Source: an uncultured Collinsella sp.
GTDB taxonomy: Bacteria; Actinomycetota; Coriobacteriia; Coriobacteriales; Coriobacteriaceae
DNA: 64,000 nucleotides
Reading direction: 5' to 3'
NCBI GenBank assembly: GCA_959019945.1
Contig: CAUEQD010000003.1
Coordinates: 1-64,000, forward strand
The notes under the pieces were generated by a model that was given only the letters and a program-made list of their open reading frames with translations, was not told the DNA's origin and did no database searches. The position numbers were made by a program, and so were the translations under genes. Shown in pieces: positions 1-8,090 of the stretch (position 1 is the first letter of the stretch; every line of letters begins with the position of its first letter).

Positions 1-199
1 CTGCGGGAACGGCCTGTCCGCCTAATGTGTTCGGCTGAGATCGGAAATCAACCCTCGCTATCGAAGCCTTAGACTTTTATCCGAGCAAATTCGGCAGATT
101 GGAGCTTGGAACATGAGGGATATGTACCTCATGTCGCTCAAAATACGTCTCCTGACCTCGAAGGAGAACGTTTTTTAGCGACAGAAGGAGACAATCAAT

Positions 200-838
200 A
201 TGATCTGGTTTACCAGCGACACCCACTTCGGGCATGAGAACGTGCTGAAGTTCACCGACCGCCCGTGGGAGACGATTTGGCAGATGAACGACGCCATCGT
301 CGACAGCATCAACGGCAGGGTTGCCGTGGACGACGAACTCTACATCCTGGGTGATTTCTCATTCAAGATGACCGCCCAGGACGCCTATGGGCTTCGCAAG
401 CGGATTGCCTGCAGACGCATCCACCTCGTCCCGGGAAACCACGACAAGGACTGGACCCAGCCGGCGGTCGCTGGCGCCTTCACCGTGGAACCGCCGATCT
501 GCGTGCTCAAGATCGACGGGCAGAAGATCGTCCTGTGCCATTACCCCATGGCCGACTGGCAGGGCATGAGCCATGGATCGTGGCACCTCCACGGACATAT
601 CCACAGCAGCGGCGGCGCGTACAACGAGTTCAACCGCAAGCAGGGCCTTCTGCGCTACGACGTCGGTTGCGATGCCAACGGGCACTCCCCGGTGAGCCTC
701 GACGAGCTGAGGGGATGGTTCGCCGGAGTCGACGAGCCGTGCGGCCGGGTGAAATGGCCCTGGTGGGTCAACGAGACCGGCGACAGGCAGGTCGAGCGCG
801 AGCTGGCGGCTTACAAGCGGAAAGAGGCGATCCGATGA
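200..838 (+). CDS. Calcineurin-like metallophosphoesterase (first of three)
   Basis: A 212-residue protein with the metal-binding signature of calcineurin-like phosphoesterases. DTHFGH lies near residue 7, GDFSF near 51, GNHDKDW near 79, CHYPM near 114 and GHIH near 131. These should bind two metals and hydrolyse a phosphomonoester or phosphodiester; the substrate cannot be told from sequence. AGAAGGAGA sits a few bases ahead of the ATG. The stop overlaps the next ATG in an ATGA, so the next paralogue is translationally coupled. The gene lies inside an integrative element, so an accessory role is more likely than housekeeping (inference). Confidence 0.85.
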   Translation: MIWFTSDTHFGHENVLKFTDRPWETIWQMNDAIVDSINGRVAVDDELYILGDFSFKMTAQDAYGLRKRIACRRIHLVPGNHDKDWTQPAVAGAFTVEPPICVLKIDGQKIVLCHYPMADWQGMSHGSWHLHGHIHSSGGAYNEFNRKQGLLRYDVGCDANGHSPVSLDELRGWFAGVDEPCGRVKWPWWVNETGDRQVERELAAYKRKEAIR

Positions 839-1560
839 CGGTCTATGTGACAGGCGACATCCACGGCGGGCTCGACATGCAAAAGCTCCGCGACTGGGAG
901 CTTGGCGACAGTCTTACCAGCGACGACTATCTCATCGTTGCCGGTGACTTTGGCTTTCCGTGGGGCTTTTCTGCCGAGGAATGCGCTGACATCGCCTGGC
1001 TGGAGTCGCGCCCCTACACGGTGCTGTTCGTCGACGGCAACCACGAGCGCTTCGACCATTGGGCGGAGCGCCCCATGGAGCCGTGGCACGGCGGGCTGAC
1101 GCAGCGCCTATCGGATACCTCGTCCATCCGTCGCCTCATGCGCGGGGAGGTCTTCGAGCTCGACGGGAAGACGGTCTTCACCATGGGCGGGGCGACGAGC
1201 GTCGACAGGGCGTACCGCATCCCGTACAGCTCGTGGTGGCCGCAGGAGCTGCCGGACGAGCGCGATTTCGATGCCGCGCGGGCAAGGCTCGACGAGGTCG
1301 CCTGGAAGGTCGACTGCGTCATCACCCATACCTGCGCCACGCGCATGCTCTCGCCGACGCTCTACCCGGACCCAGGCTGGGAACGTCCTGATGTGGACCG
1401 GCTGACCGGATTCCTCGACGAGCTCGAGGACCGCCTGGACTATAAACATTGGTATTACGGCCATTTTCACCGAGACGGCAACCCGGACGAACGGCACACG
1501 GTGCTGTATGACCGGATCGTGAGACTCGGGGACAAACTCCTGCCGTGGGGCGCGTACTGA
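835..1560 (+). CDS. Calcineurin-like metallophosphoesterase (second of three)
   Basis: A 241-residue phosphoesterase with TGDIHG near residue 6, AGDFGF, DGNHER, an ITHTC histidine and YGHFH near the C-terminus, the full set of metal ligands. I chose the ATG at 835 because it overlaps the upstream stop; a longer in-frame opening would run through the first gene. It resembles the third gene more than the first: both start with a (V/I)YVTGD(I/V)HG strand and share the spacing of AGDFGF and DGNHE. A local duplication is likely. No signal peptide, so it is cytoplasmic. Substrate unknown. Confidence 0.85.
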   Translation: MTVYVTGDIHGGLDMQKLRDWELGDSLTSDDYLIVAGDFGFPWGFSAEECADIAWLESRPYTVLFVDGNHERFDHWAERPMEPWHGGLTQRLSDTSSIRRLMRGEVFELDGKTVFTMGGATSVDRAYRIPYSSWWPQELPDERDFDAARARLDEVAWKVDCVITHTCATRMLSPTLYPDPGWERPDVDRLTGFLDELEDRLDYKHWYYGHFHRDGNPDERHTVLYDRIVRLGDKLLPWGAY

Positions 1561-2297
1561 TGGCTATCTATGTGACGGGCGACGTGCACGGCAGGGCCGA
1601 GTACGGGTCCAGCCGGTTTGCCTTCAAGAATTGGCCGCTGGGCCGGACCCTGACGCGCGATGACGTGGTGATCGTTGCCGGCGACTTCGGCTTTGTCTGG
1701 GACGGCTCAAACGCCGAGAAGTATTGGCTCAACTGGCTTGAGTCCAAACCGTGGACTACGTGCTTCGTCGACGGAAACCATGAGAACCATCACGCCTTGG
1801 CTAATCTGCCGGTACGGGAGTGGAACGGTGGGCTCGTCCATGAGGCGCGACCGCACGTGCTGCACCTGATGCGTGGGGAGGTGTTCGACATCGGCGGGCT
1901 CACGGTCCTTGCCATGGGCGGTGCCGCGAGCAACGACAGGCAGTGTCGCAGGGAGGGGAGGAGCTGGTGGCCCGAGGAGATGCCGAGCGAGGAAGAGATG
2001 GAGCGCTGCCGCGCCTCGCTCGACCGCGTGGGCTGGAAGGTCGACTACGTGGTGACTCACGAGGCGCCGGCCGCCCTTGCTGAGGGGCTGTGCCGAGAGT
2101 GCGGACGCGAATATCGGGACGACCGGCTTCAGCGATTCCTTGCCGAGCTCGACGGGCAGCTCGGCTACCGCGCCTGGTTCTTCGGCCACTACCACGGCGA
2201 CGAATGGCGCGACGACAGGCACCGCCTTGTCTACCGAGACATCGTGCCGATCGAAGATGCTGCGCCCGGCTCTAGAAACCTACTAGAAGCGTTCTAG
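1560..2297 (+). CDS. Calcineurin-like metallophosphoesterase (third of three)
   Basis: A 245-residue paralogue of the preceding gene, with TGDVHG near residue 6, AGDFGFVWDG, DGNHENH, VTHEAP and FGHYHGDE. The ATG at 1560 reuses the last base of the upstream stop. The in-frame GTG at 1545 is less likely because it lies deeper in the previous gene. All expected metal ligands are present, so it should be active. Its stop codon falls inside a palindrome built from TCTAGA-like units (2272-2308). It is the last gene of a three-gene translationally coupled cassette; role unknown. Confidence 0.83.
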   Translation: MAIYVTGDVHGRAEYGSSRFAFKNWPLGRTLTRDDVVIVAGDFGFVWDGSNAEKYWLNWLESKPWTTCFVDGNHENHHALANLPVREWNGGLVHEARPHVLHLMRGEVFDIGGLTVLAMGGAASNDRQCRREGRSWWPEEMPSEEEMERCRASLDRVGWKVDYVVTHEAPAALAEGLCRECGREYRDDRLQRFLAELDGQLGYRAWFFGHYHGDEWRDDRHRLVYRDIVPIEDAAPGSRNLLEAF

Positions 2298-2308
2298 AAG
2301 GTTTCTAG
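2272..2308. repeat. Nested TCTAGA palindrome over a stop codon
   Basis: CTAGAAACCT, one A, CTAGAA, a GCG loop, then the exact complements with an A opposite the A. It could form a 16-bp stem with one mismatch. No T-tract follows, so it is not a standard terminator. The stop codon of the third phosphoesterase is inside it. Confidence 0.7.
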
Positions 2309-2339
2309 AAATCAGCCGCCTGATAGGAGAAACGCGGGG

Positions 2340-2900
2340 CTACTCGCCCTTCATCTGGGACATGACCTCGACCTTGGCTTCGGCCACGGCCGCCCGCTGC
2401 TCGGAGGCGGCGAGGCGGTCCTTGAGGGCGGCGACCTCGGCCATCAGGTCGCGCTGGGCCAGGAGTGTGTCGGCTTGGGTTTTCAGTGCGGCGTCACGCT
2501 CGCCGCGCAGCCGCTCGATCTCATCGACCATGGCCTCAGCCTCGGCATGGAGTTGGACAACCTGCCTGCCGAGCCCCTTAGCACGGGAGAGGTACCTGAC
2601 GCCCGCGGCGTGGAGCTCGTTGTTCTCGAGTTCGAGTCTCGCGGTATCGAGTTCGAACTTCTCCTCTATAAAGGCAACCCGCTCATTGCAGTCGGCCTCA
2701 ATCTTTTCATTCCGATCCGTTGCCTCGACGAGCTTGCGGTTGAATTCGTCGAGCTGGGCCCTGAGCAGCGCGTTCTCGGTCCTGAGGTCGGCCGTCTCGC
2801 GCAGTAGCTTCTCCCGCCACGTCGCCTCGGTTCGCTCGGCGGCCTCCTCGTGGACGGACTTCACGCCGTAGATCTCCCTGATTTTTCTCTCGTCTGTCAT
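2340..2900 (-). CDS. Coiled-coil protein of unknown function
   Basis: A 186-residue, highly charged protein (Glu, Arg, Ala, Leu) with heptad-like spacing over almost its whole length and no recognisable enzyme domain. I chose the ATG at 2900 because GGAG lies about ten bases ahead; the in-frame TTG at 2915 lacks a ribosome binding site. It faces the phosphoesterase cassette tail-to-tail across the TCTAGA palindrome. It could be a scaffold or tape-like accessory protein of the integrative element, but nothing in the sequence decides this. Confidence 0.6.
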   Translation of the reverse strand: MTDERKIREIYGVKSVHEEAAERTEATWREKLLRETADLRTENALLRAQLDEFNRKLVEATDRNEKIEADCNERVAFIEEKFELDTARLELENNELHAAGVRYLSRAKGLGRQVVQLHAEAEAMVDEIERLRGERDAALKTQADTLLAQRDLMAEVAALKDRLAASEQRAAVAEAKVEVMSQMKGE

Positions 2901-3225
2901 CGTGCGACACTCCAATCAACAATGGGCATGGCTCCGCCACGCCGTACGGCTGGGAACAAATACGCGGCCGCTGTTGTTTTGTAGTCGTCCTGCGATCGGT
3001 GAGTTCTAAAAGCGTCTCAAGTCATACGTTCACGCGGGTTTTTGGTTAGAGAAATACCGCACGTTTTCATGGTATCACGTGCCTTAAAGGCCATGAATGG
3101 ACGGCCATATCGATTCGTTGAAAATGGCACCAAAATGGCACCTACGACGCGTTGGTGGCGGGAGAGTGATGGCGTTAAAGATGCCGAGAATGATTATGGG
3201 ATTGTTTTAGATGCGGGCATGAAAA

Positions 3226-3296
3226 AGGGTCGAATCGAAGTGTCTGGCCGGACGCCAATTGTCCGGGAACTGTTTCGGTTCGACCCTATTTTATTT
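3226..3296. terminator. Large bidirectional hairpin with A- and T-tracts
   Basis: AGGGTCGAATCGAA at 3226 pairs with the complement ending at 3287 (one G-T pair), enclosing an inner GGAC/GTCC stem. A-rich sequence precedes and ATTTTATTTT follows, so it can terminate transcription from either side. The 2901-3370 interval otherwise holds no gene I can support. Confidence 0.65.
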
Positions 3297-3370
3297 TACA
3301 TCCGCGGCATGTTCTTGTGGGCACCCTGACGGTGGCCGACTCTTACGACCTCGATAGTCGGTTTGTGGGC

Positions 3371-3757
3371 TTAAGATTTCGGAGGCTCCCAGCCGTTTTC
3401 GACTGCGGCGCGGTAGATTGCAGCGTAATTAAGCATCCAGCTGCCGTCACCCGCCTTTTGAATGTACCTCTTTTTCTTCAAAGAGGTATGGGCCCGGGAA
3501 ATCGTGTTCTTGCTCAGGTGGTAGTGCTCCTCAATCCATTTGCTTTTTGCGTAAAAGCCCATGGCTTTTTTGTTTGTGGAAGGCTTTCCAAACTTCCATA
3601 CAAGGCCGAGGATGAGGCGCTCAGCAGCGACGGTGGTGACGCAGCACGCCCACTCGGGCACTGAAATAAAATTAGCTTTATCCATTTTCCCTTTAATCTT
3701 TCGTTGTTCATTAACATCATCGCTAAATATGTCGGAAATCGACGGCAGCTCGCTCAT
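3371..3757 (-). CDS. Winged-helix DNA-binding protein of the integrative element
   Basis: A 128-residue protein. Its C-terminal half (about residues 70-110) reads as a winged helix: a helix of the type WIEEHYHLSKNTISRAH, then a KKKRYIQKAG wing. This fits a regulator or replication-associated protein of a mobile element. It begins 9 bp after the excisionase-like gene and reads the same way, so the two are probably co-transcribed toward the accessory genes. The codon use is AT-richer than the chromosome to the right. The exact family was not recognised. Confidence 0.55.
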   Translation of the reverse strand: MSELPSISDIFSDDVNEQRKIKGKMDKANFISVPEWACCVTTVAAERLILGLVWKFGKPSTNKKAMGFYAKSKWIEEHYHLSKNTISRAHTSLKKKRYIQKAGDGSWMLNYAAIYRAAVENGWEPPKS

Positions 3758-3766
3758 GTTTACCGC

Positions 3767-4012
3767 CTAGTCAAAGTGGGCGGTGCGACCTTCAAGCTGC
3801 TTGAAAAGCTCATAAAACGAACTTTCAAACATGTAATTAGAACGATGGATTTGGATGAGCTTGCCGGACTCTCTCATAAACTTGCGTGCGGTGTTTTCGC
3901 TCCAGCCAGTAAGTTCGCGGATATCGTTAACGCGGAGCAACCGATCGCACTGAGCGGCACCAGTGGGGAAAGTCGGTGTGGACGCCTGAGTGCTAATCTT
4001 TGGAGTAGCCAT
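3767..4012 (-). CDS. Excisionase-like helix-turn-helix protein
   Basis: An 81-residue protein whose middle part (LLRVNDIRELTGWSENTARK) is a helix-turn-helix of the kind found in small excisionases. Such proteins bend att-site DNA and steer the integrase toward excision. It sits between the integrase gene and the accessory genes, as expected for a tyrosine-recombinase element, and reads in the integrase direction. Assignment rests on size, HTH and position, not on a search. Confidence 0.6.
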   Translation of the reverse strand: MATPKISTQASTPTFPTGAAQCDRLLRVNDIRELTGWSENTARKFMRESGKLIQIHRSNYMFESSFYELFKQLEGRTAHFD

Positions 4013-4230
4013 GATGAGCTATCCTTTCAATGAGGGCCCTCCCTGTGCTTGTAAGACTTACCAGGTTCATAAGCACTTGGGGGGCCGGTTTCTATGACTA
4101 CATGCGTAGCCATCTGACAGCTTTAGCATGTATTAAAACTCAATAGATGTCAATAAAATAAAGCATCTACCTGCGGAAATAGTAGCATAGTACCGTAATA
4201 TTATTGATGAAACGATGAATGAAAAACATG

Positions 4231-5478
4231 CTATTTCTCGCTTCTCTGTATATAGGCGTTGATGAAGTCTTCGTAGCCTTTAACTGCTTTTATTTCTGAT
4301 TGTTGAACGAGGCTTGTATACGTTTTGAGCGTGATATTGGGGTCCGCGTGGCCAAGAATACCTTGCACGCTTCTAACGTCCGATCCGTTCGCCAGCATAA
4401 AAGTGCTTACACAATGCCTGAGCTGATGCGGGCAGATGCCCTTATATAGCTTTCCGCCAGTCGAATTGTTCGGCTCATAGATTCCAAGATTGCAGCTAAC
4501 TGCGAAATCGCGAAACCAATGGTTGAAGATGTAGTTTTTCATGTGACAGACAGTAGGGACCCCTTGCTCGACGGCAATATCGTTAATGATGGGAGTTCTG
4601 CCAGTCTGGGACAGCCCCAGAGAGGCCAGGAGCTCTTTTTGTATGGCTGACCATGATTGAAGACGTTCGGCCAAGGTTTCTCCAACGGGGATTTTGCGTT
4701 GGCTTTCTTGTGACTTGGGTGCCCTCAATTCATGGTCGTTGGTGTACTGCCTGTCAATTTTCAAGGTTTTATTGGCAGGGTCCCAATCGCGCCATTCGAG
4801 GCCCAACATCTCGCCTTTCCGCATACCCGTATACACTAGTACTAGCGTACCAACAGCTTCGGCGGTGAGCTCAATGTGTTGAAGATGTGTGCATAGGGTA
4901 GCTACCTGGTCGATTGTCAGTGATTCTCTTTTGTTGCGTGGTCTGCGAACGTGAACGGTAGCGCAGGGGTTTCGGTCAATTATTCGCTTCGCGACTGCAT
5001 TCGAGAGAATTTGACGCAACTTCGCGTTGATCCGCACAAGCTCCGATGGCTTGTATTTTCCCGTGCGACGAGCTTCGGCATATGTTTCTTCGATTAGATC
5101 GGGAGTCAGCCCCTCAATTGTCTGAAACGCACCGAATAGGTCTTCGATATGCCTGCAATCGTATGCTTCTCTTTCATAGCTCGTTGGCGCAAGCTCGGTG
5201 TCCCTATTTTCATGAAAGGCCCAGCAGTAGGATGCAAGCAGAGTTGGCTTTTTAGTTTTAGAGACCGTGCCAGAAGAGTTAATTTCTGCCAGCTTGGCCT
5301 GCATTGCAGCCTTTGCCTCTGTTTTAGTCTTGCAGTGAACCGTATAAGTTGGGGATCGTTTGTAGCGTCCCGTCTTAGGGTCCTTGATTCCAAGTGAAAA
5401 ATAATAGCGATAGGTGTTAGGCGACCTCTTGTCTTTCCAACACGTGCCTCTTCCGCTAATGAGTGGTTGTTCTGACAT
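4231..5478 (-). CDS. int: Tyrosine-family site-specific integrase
   Basis: A 415-residue recombinase. The catalytic residues are visible: Arg220 in TGMRKGE, Lys255, His351 and Arg354 in PHQLRH, His377 in LGHAD, and the nucleophile Tyr387 in TYTSL. The N-terminal part (about 1-75) resembles an arm-binding domain and about 80-180 a core-binding SAM-like domain. I chose the ATG at 5478 because GGAG precedes it; the ATG at 5496 has no ribosome binding site. The gene ends the element and points away from the tRNA-remnant attachment site about 200 bp away. It should catalyse integration and excision at that tRNA gene. Confidence 0.93.
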   Translation of the reverse strand: MSEQPLISGRGTCWKDKRSPNTYRYYFSLGIKDPKTGRYKRSPTYTVHCKTKTEAKAAMQAKLAEINSSGTVSKTKKPTLLASYCWAFHENRDTELAPTSYEREAYDCRHIEDLFGAFQTIEGLTPDLIEETYAEARRTGKYKPSELVRINAKLRQILSNAVAKRIIDRNPCATVHVRRPRNKRESLTIDQVATLCTHLQHIELTAEAVGTLVLVYTGMRKGEMLGLEWRDWDPANKTLKIDRQYTNDHELRAPKSQESQRKIPVGETLAERLQSWSAIQKELLASLGLSQTGRTPIINDIAVEQGVPTVCHMKNYIFNHWFRDFAVSCNLGIYEPNNSTGGKLYKGICPHQLRHCVSTFMLANGSDVRSVQGILGHADPNITLKTYTSLVQQSEIKAVKGYEDFINAYIQRSEK

Positions 5479-5669
5479 CTTTGCACTCCGTTTCATTGAT
5501 GAGTTTTCAACAATTCATTGAGTGCAGTTTAGCTAAAGCCGTTAGTAATATGTTTGTAAAAGCGTAGTCGCAGCTATCAGAGGCAAAAGACACAAACTGC
5601 TGTGTTTATCTGCGGTTATATGGTGTTCAATGATGTTTGATGAATGGTAGGGGGGAGCATTAAATCATA

Positions 5670-5715
5670 TCTCCTAAAGCGGGTGTCGACGGTTCGAATC
5701 CGCCCGGGGGCACCA
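5670..5715 (+). other. attR: 3' portion of a tRNA-Arg(CCT)-like gene
   Basis: From CTCCTAA, which reads as an anticodon loop with CCT, the sequence follows tRNA order: a T-loop TTCGAAT, an acceptor 3' strand CGGGGGC, a discriminator A and CCA. The upstream anticodon-stem strand and everything 5' do not match a tRNA. This is the expected product of integrase crossing over in the anticodon loop. The reconstituted full tRNA should lie at the unseen left end of the element. Confidence 0.75.
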
Positions 5716-5848
5716 GAAGATTATGACGGCGTCGCGAGAGCGGCGCCGTTTCTGGTTTGTGGGAGCTGCCGGCGGATTCGAACCGTCGACACCCGCGTCA
5801 CTCATTTCCCCGCGGGGGGAGTTTTCGAATCCGCCCGGGGGCACCAGA
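5679..5848. repeat. Triplicated tRNA 3'-end remnants, one inverted
   Basis: A 26-bp T-arm segment at 5679-5704 recurs exactly in inverted orientation at 5771-5796. The latter leads on the minus strand into GGCAGCT, C, CCA, another tRNA-like 3' end. A third remnant (TTCGAATCC through GCACCAGA) lies at 5824-5848 on the plus strand and has its own terminator. None has a matching 5' half. They look like scars of repeated integration events or of lost neighbouring tRNA genes. Confidence 0.7.
5726..5753 (+). terminator. Terminator after the tRNA 3' remnant
   Basis: A 10-bp stem (one G-T pair) with a GAGA tetraloop followed by TTTCT. It is the normal place for a tRNA terminator, which supports the view that DNA right of attR is the original chromosome. 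Confidence 0.7.
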
Positions 5849-5856
5849 GATTTGCC

Positions 5857-5888
5857 GAGCCCGGTACCGTTACGGTGCCGGGCTCTTC
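5857..5888 (+). terminator. Terminator after the third tRNA remnant
   Basis: A 13-bp stem (one G-T pair) with a TTA loop at 5857-5885, followed by TTCT. It directly follows the second plus-strand CCA-ending remnant. Confidence 0.7.
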
Positions 5889-5903
5889 TGGCTCATGTCA
5901 TGT

Positions 5904-5944
5904 CAAAAACGAAGCGCCCGCTTGCTGGGGGAGCAAGCGGGCGC
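5904..5944 (-). terminator. Terminator of the pknB operon
   Basis: A perfect 13-bp GC-rich stem (5914-5926 with 5932-5944) and a 5-nt loop. On the minus strand it is followed by TTCGTTTTTG. It sits just past the last gene of the kinase/division operon. Confidence 0.85.
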
Positions 5945-5996
5945 CTGTGAGCGAATATGTTTGCGGCGAGAGCCGTGATGAGCGGTGGGGTGGCGA

Positions 5997-7958
5997 CTAG
6001 TTGGTCGTACCGGAATCGTCACCCGTGCCCGAGCCAGAGCCCGAACCCGAGCCAGAAAGTGCGACTGTTAGCGTGATCGTGCTGTCGGTGGACTGCTTGC
6101 CGGTGGGGGAGACGCCCGTAACGGTGGCATCCTCGTTACCGCTCACGGGGTTGCCGTTCTGGTCACAGAAGCCAATGTTATAGAAACCGGCGTTGTTGAG
6201 CGCGGTGACGGCGGCGGAAATGCTCTTGCCGTACAGGTTGCCCGGAACACTGGCCTTGCCGGACTTCTTGGCAATGACGACGGTAATCGTGGCGCCGGGC
6301 TTCTGCTTGCCGCTGGGGTTCCAGCTGATCACGGTGCCCTCGGTAACCGAGTCGTTCTCCTGGTAGCTCACGTCGACGCCAAAGCCTGCCATATCGAGGG
6401 CGTTGCGCGCCTGGGCCTCGGTCATGTCGGTCAGGTCGGGGACGGACGTGGTATCCGGGCCGCCCGAGACCTTGTACGAGATGGTCGTGCCTTTCTCGAC
6501 TTCCTTACCGGCTTCGGTGCCCTGCTCAAAGACCTGGCCCTCATCGGCCTCGTTGGCCTCCTCGGAGGCGTTGCCCTTCAGGCCAACGCTTGCCAGCGCG
6601 GCTTCTGCCTGGTCCTTGGTCAGGCCGACAAGCCGGGGAACCTCAACCTTCTCGGAGGGCTTGGGGCCCTTGGAGATTACCAGGTTCACCTTGGTGCCCT
6701 TGGCCTTCTTGGTGTTGCCGTTGGGCGTCTGCTCGGCGACCTTGCCCTCGTCGACATCGTCGTTGTAGCTTTGGTCGATGGTGCCGACCTCGAGGCCGGC
6801 TTCCTTGATCAGCTCGACGGCAGTCTGCTGGTCCTTGCCCAGCACATCGGGCACGGTGACCTGCTCGCCGCCAAAGAGTCCTGTGGCAAAGGCCACCACG
6901 ATGCCGATGACGGCAACGGCTGCCACCACGGCGGCGATGATCTTGTTCTTGTTGGATTTGGGCTTTTCGACCTCGTAGGAGCCGGTGGAGCCCGAAACCG
7001 AGCTACGGGCGGTATTCTGACCGCTCACGCCCGAGACGGGACGCACCATGGCGCGCGTCTGATCGGAAAGCTCGCGAGTCTTGGTGGCGCCCAGCTCACC
7101 GGGGGCACCGATGATGCGCGTGGGCTCCGAGACGTTGACGGCACGGCCCGACAGGTAGCTGTTGAGCACCTGACGAAGCTCGTCGGCGGTCTGGAAGCGG
7201 TTTTCCGGGTCCTTCTCCATGCACTTGAGGATGATGCGCTCAAGGTCGGCGTCGACACCGGAGTTGATCTGGCTCGGCGGAATAGGCAACTCGTTGACTT
7301 GCTTGAGTGCGACCGAGATGGCGTCGTCACCGTCAAAGGGAACGCGGCCGGTGGCGCACTCGTACATCACGACGCCCAGCGAGTAGATATCCGAGGTGGG
7401 GCCGAGGTCCTGACCGCGGGTCTGCTCGGGGCTGACGTAGTGGGCGGTTCCCAGCACGTTGTTGTCTTGCGTGAGGTGGCTGTTCTTGGCGCGCGCGATG
7501 CCAAAGTCCATCACCTTGATGTTGCCGTCGGGCAGCACCATGATGTTCTGCGGCTTAATGTCGCGGTGGATGATCTCGTGCTTGTGGGCGACCGAAAGCG
7601 CGGAGCTGATCTGCGAGCCGATCTGGGCGACCTTCTTGGGGTCGAGGGCGCCGTGGCTCTTGATGCCGCTCTTAAGGTCGGTGCCGCGCAGGTACTCCAT
7701 GACGATGTAATAGGTGTCGCCGTCCTTGCCCCAATCGTAGACGCCCACGATATAGGGGGAGGAGAGACCGGCTGCTGCCTGGGCCTCCTGCTTAAAGCGT
7801 GCGGCGAAGGTTGCGTCGCCAGCATACTGCGGCAGCATGATCTTGACGGCAACCGTGCGGTCGAGGACCTGGTCCTGTGCACGGTAGACGGTCGCCATGC
7901 CGCCTGTTCCCACCTTATCCTTGAGGAGGTATCTTCCCCCGAGGACCCTCTGTTCCAT
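5997..7958 (-). CDS. pknB: PASTA-domain Ser/Thr protein kinase PknB
   Basis: A 653-residue receptor kinase. The kinase domain (about 8-265) has Lys39, HRD at 131-133, Asn138, DFG at 151 and the SPE motif. A juxtamembrane stretch rich in Ser/Thr precedes one membrane helix (about 340-360). Outside are four PASTA repeats (about 366-432, 436-499, 503-565, 568-635) and a Gly-Ser tail. PASTA repeats of PknB/StkP kinases sense peptidoglycan fragments and lipid II. I chose the ATG at 7958 because AGGAG precedes it by five bases; the ATG at 7973 lies upstream of that site. It is the last gene of the operon, 132 bp after the SEDS-PBP fusion. Confidence 0.95.
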   Translation of the reverse strand: MEQRVLGGRYLLKDKVGTGGMATVYRAQDQVLDRTVAVKIMLPQYAGDATFAARFKQEAQAAAGLSSPYIVGVYDWGKDGDTYYIVMEYLRGTDLKSGIKSHGALDPKKVAQIGSQISSALSVAHKHEIIHRDIKPQNIMVLPDGNIKVMDFGIARAKNSHLTQDNNVLGTAHYVSPEQTRGQDLGPTSDIYSLGVVMYECATGRVPFDGDDAISVALKQVNELPIPPSQINSGVDADLERIILKCMEKDPENRFQTADELRQVLNSYLSGRAVNVSEPTRIIGAPGELGATKTRELSDQTRAMVRPVSGVSGQNTARSSVSGSTGSYEVEKPKSNKNKIIAAVVAAVAVIGIVVAFATGLFGGEQVTVPDVLGKDQQTAVELIKEAGLEVGTIDQSYNDDVDEGKVAEQTPNGNTKKAKGTKVNLVISKGPKPSEKVEVPRLVGLTKDQAEAALASVGLKGNASEEANEADEGQVFEQGTEAGKEVEKGTTISYKVSGGPDTTSVPDLTDMTEAQARNALDMAGFGVDVSYQENDSVTEGTVISWNPSGKQKPGATITVVIAKKSGKASVPGNLYGKSISAAVTALNNAGFYNIGFCDQNGNPVSGNEDATVTGVSPTGKQSTDSTITLTVALSGSGSGSGSGTGDDSGTTN

Positions 7959-8090
7959 TCCTGCTCCTAACATAACTATTCGCTCAACGATGTGTGTAGT
8001 ACCTACGATGTGGCCGCTGGGGCCGTGTGGCGCGTTGCCGCTAACTCTTCGGCCGCGGCGCGCCTCGGGTGTCCGATTCGATCATGGGCA

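Noticed and set aside
3042..3329. A 95-codon plus-strand frame starting with TTG
   Set aside because: No ribosome binding site, no recognisable domain, and it runs through the large bidirectional hairpin at 3226-3287.
5644..6000. Plus-strand frames (75-118 codons) across the tRNA remnants
   Set aside because: They are translations of tRNA 3' ends and terminators, not genes.
6771..7970. A 399-codon plus-strand frame opposite pknB
   Set aside because: It is the antisense shadow of a GC-rich kinase gene; the minus-strand frame has all kinase and PASTA motifs.
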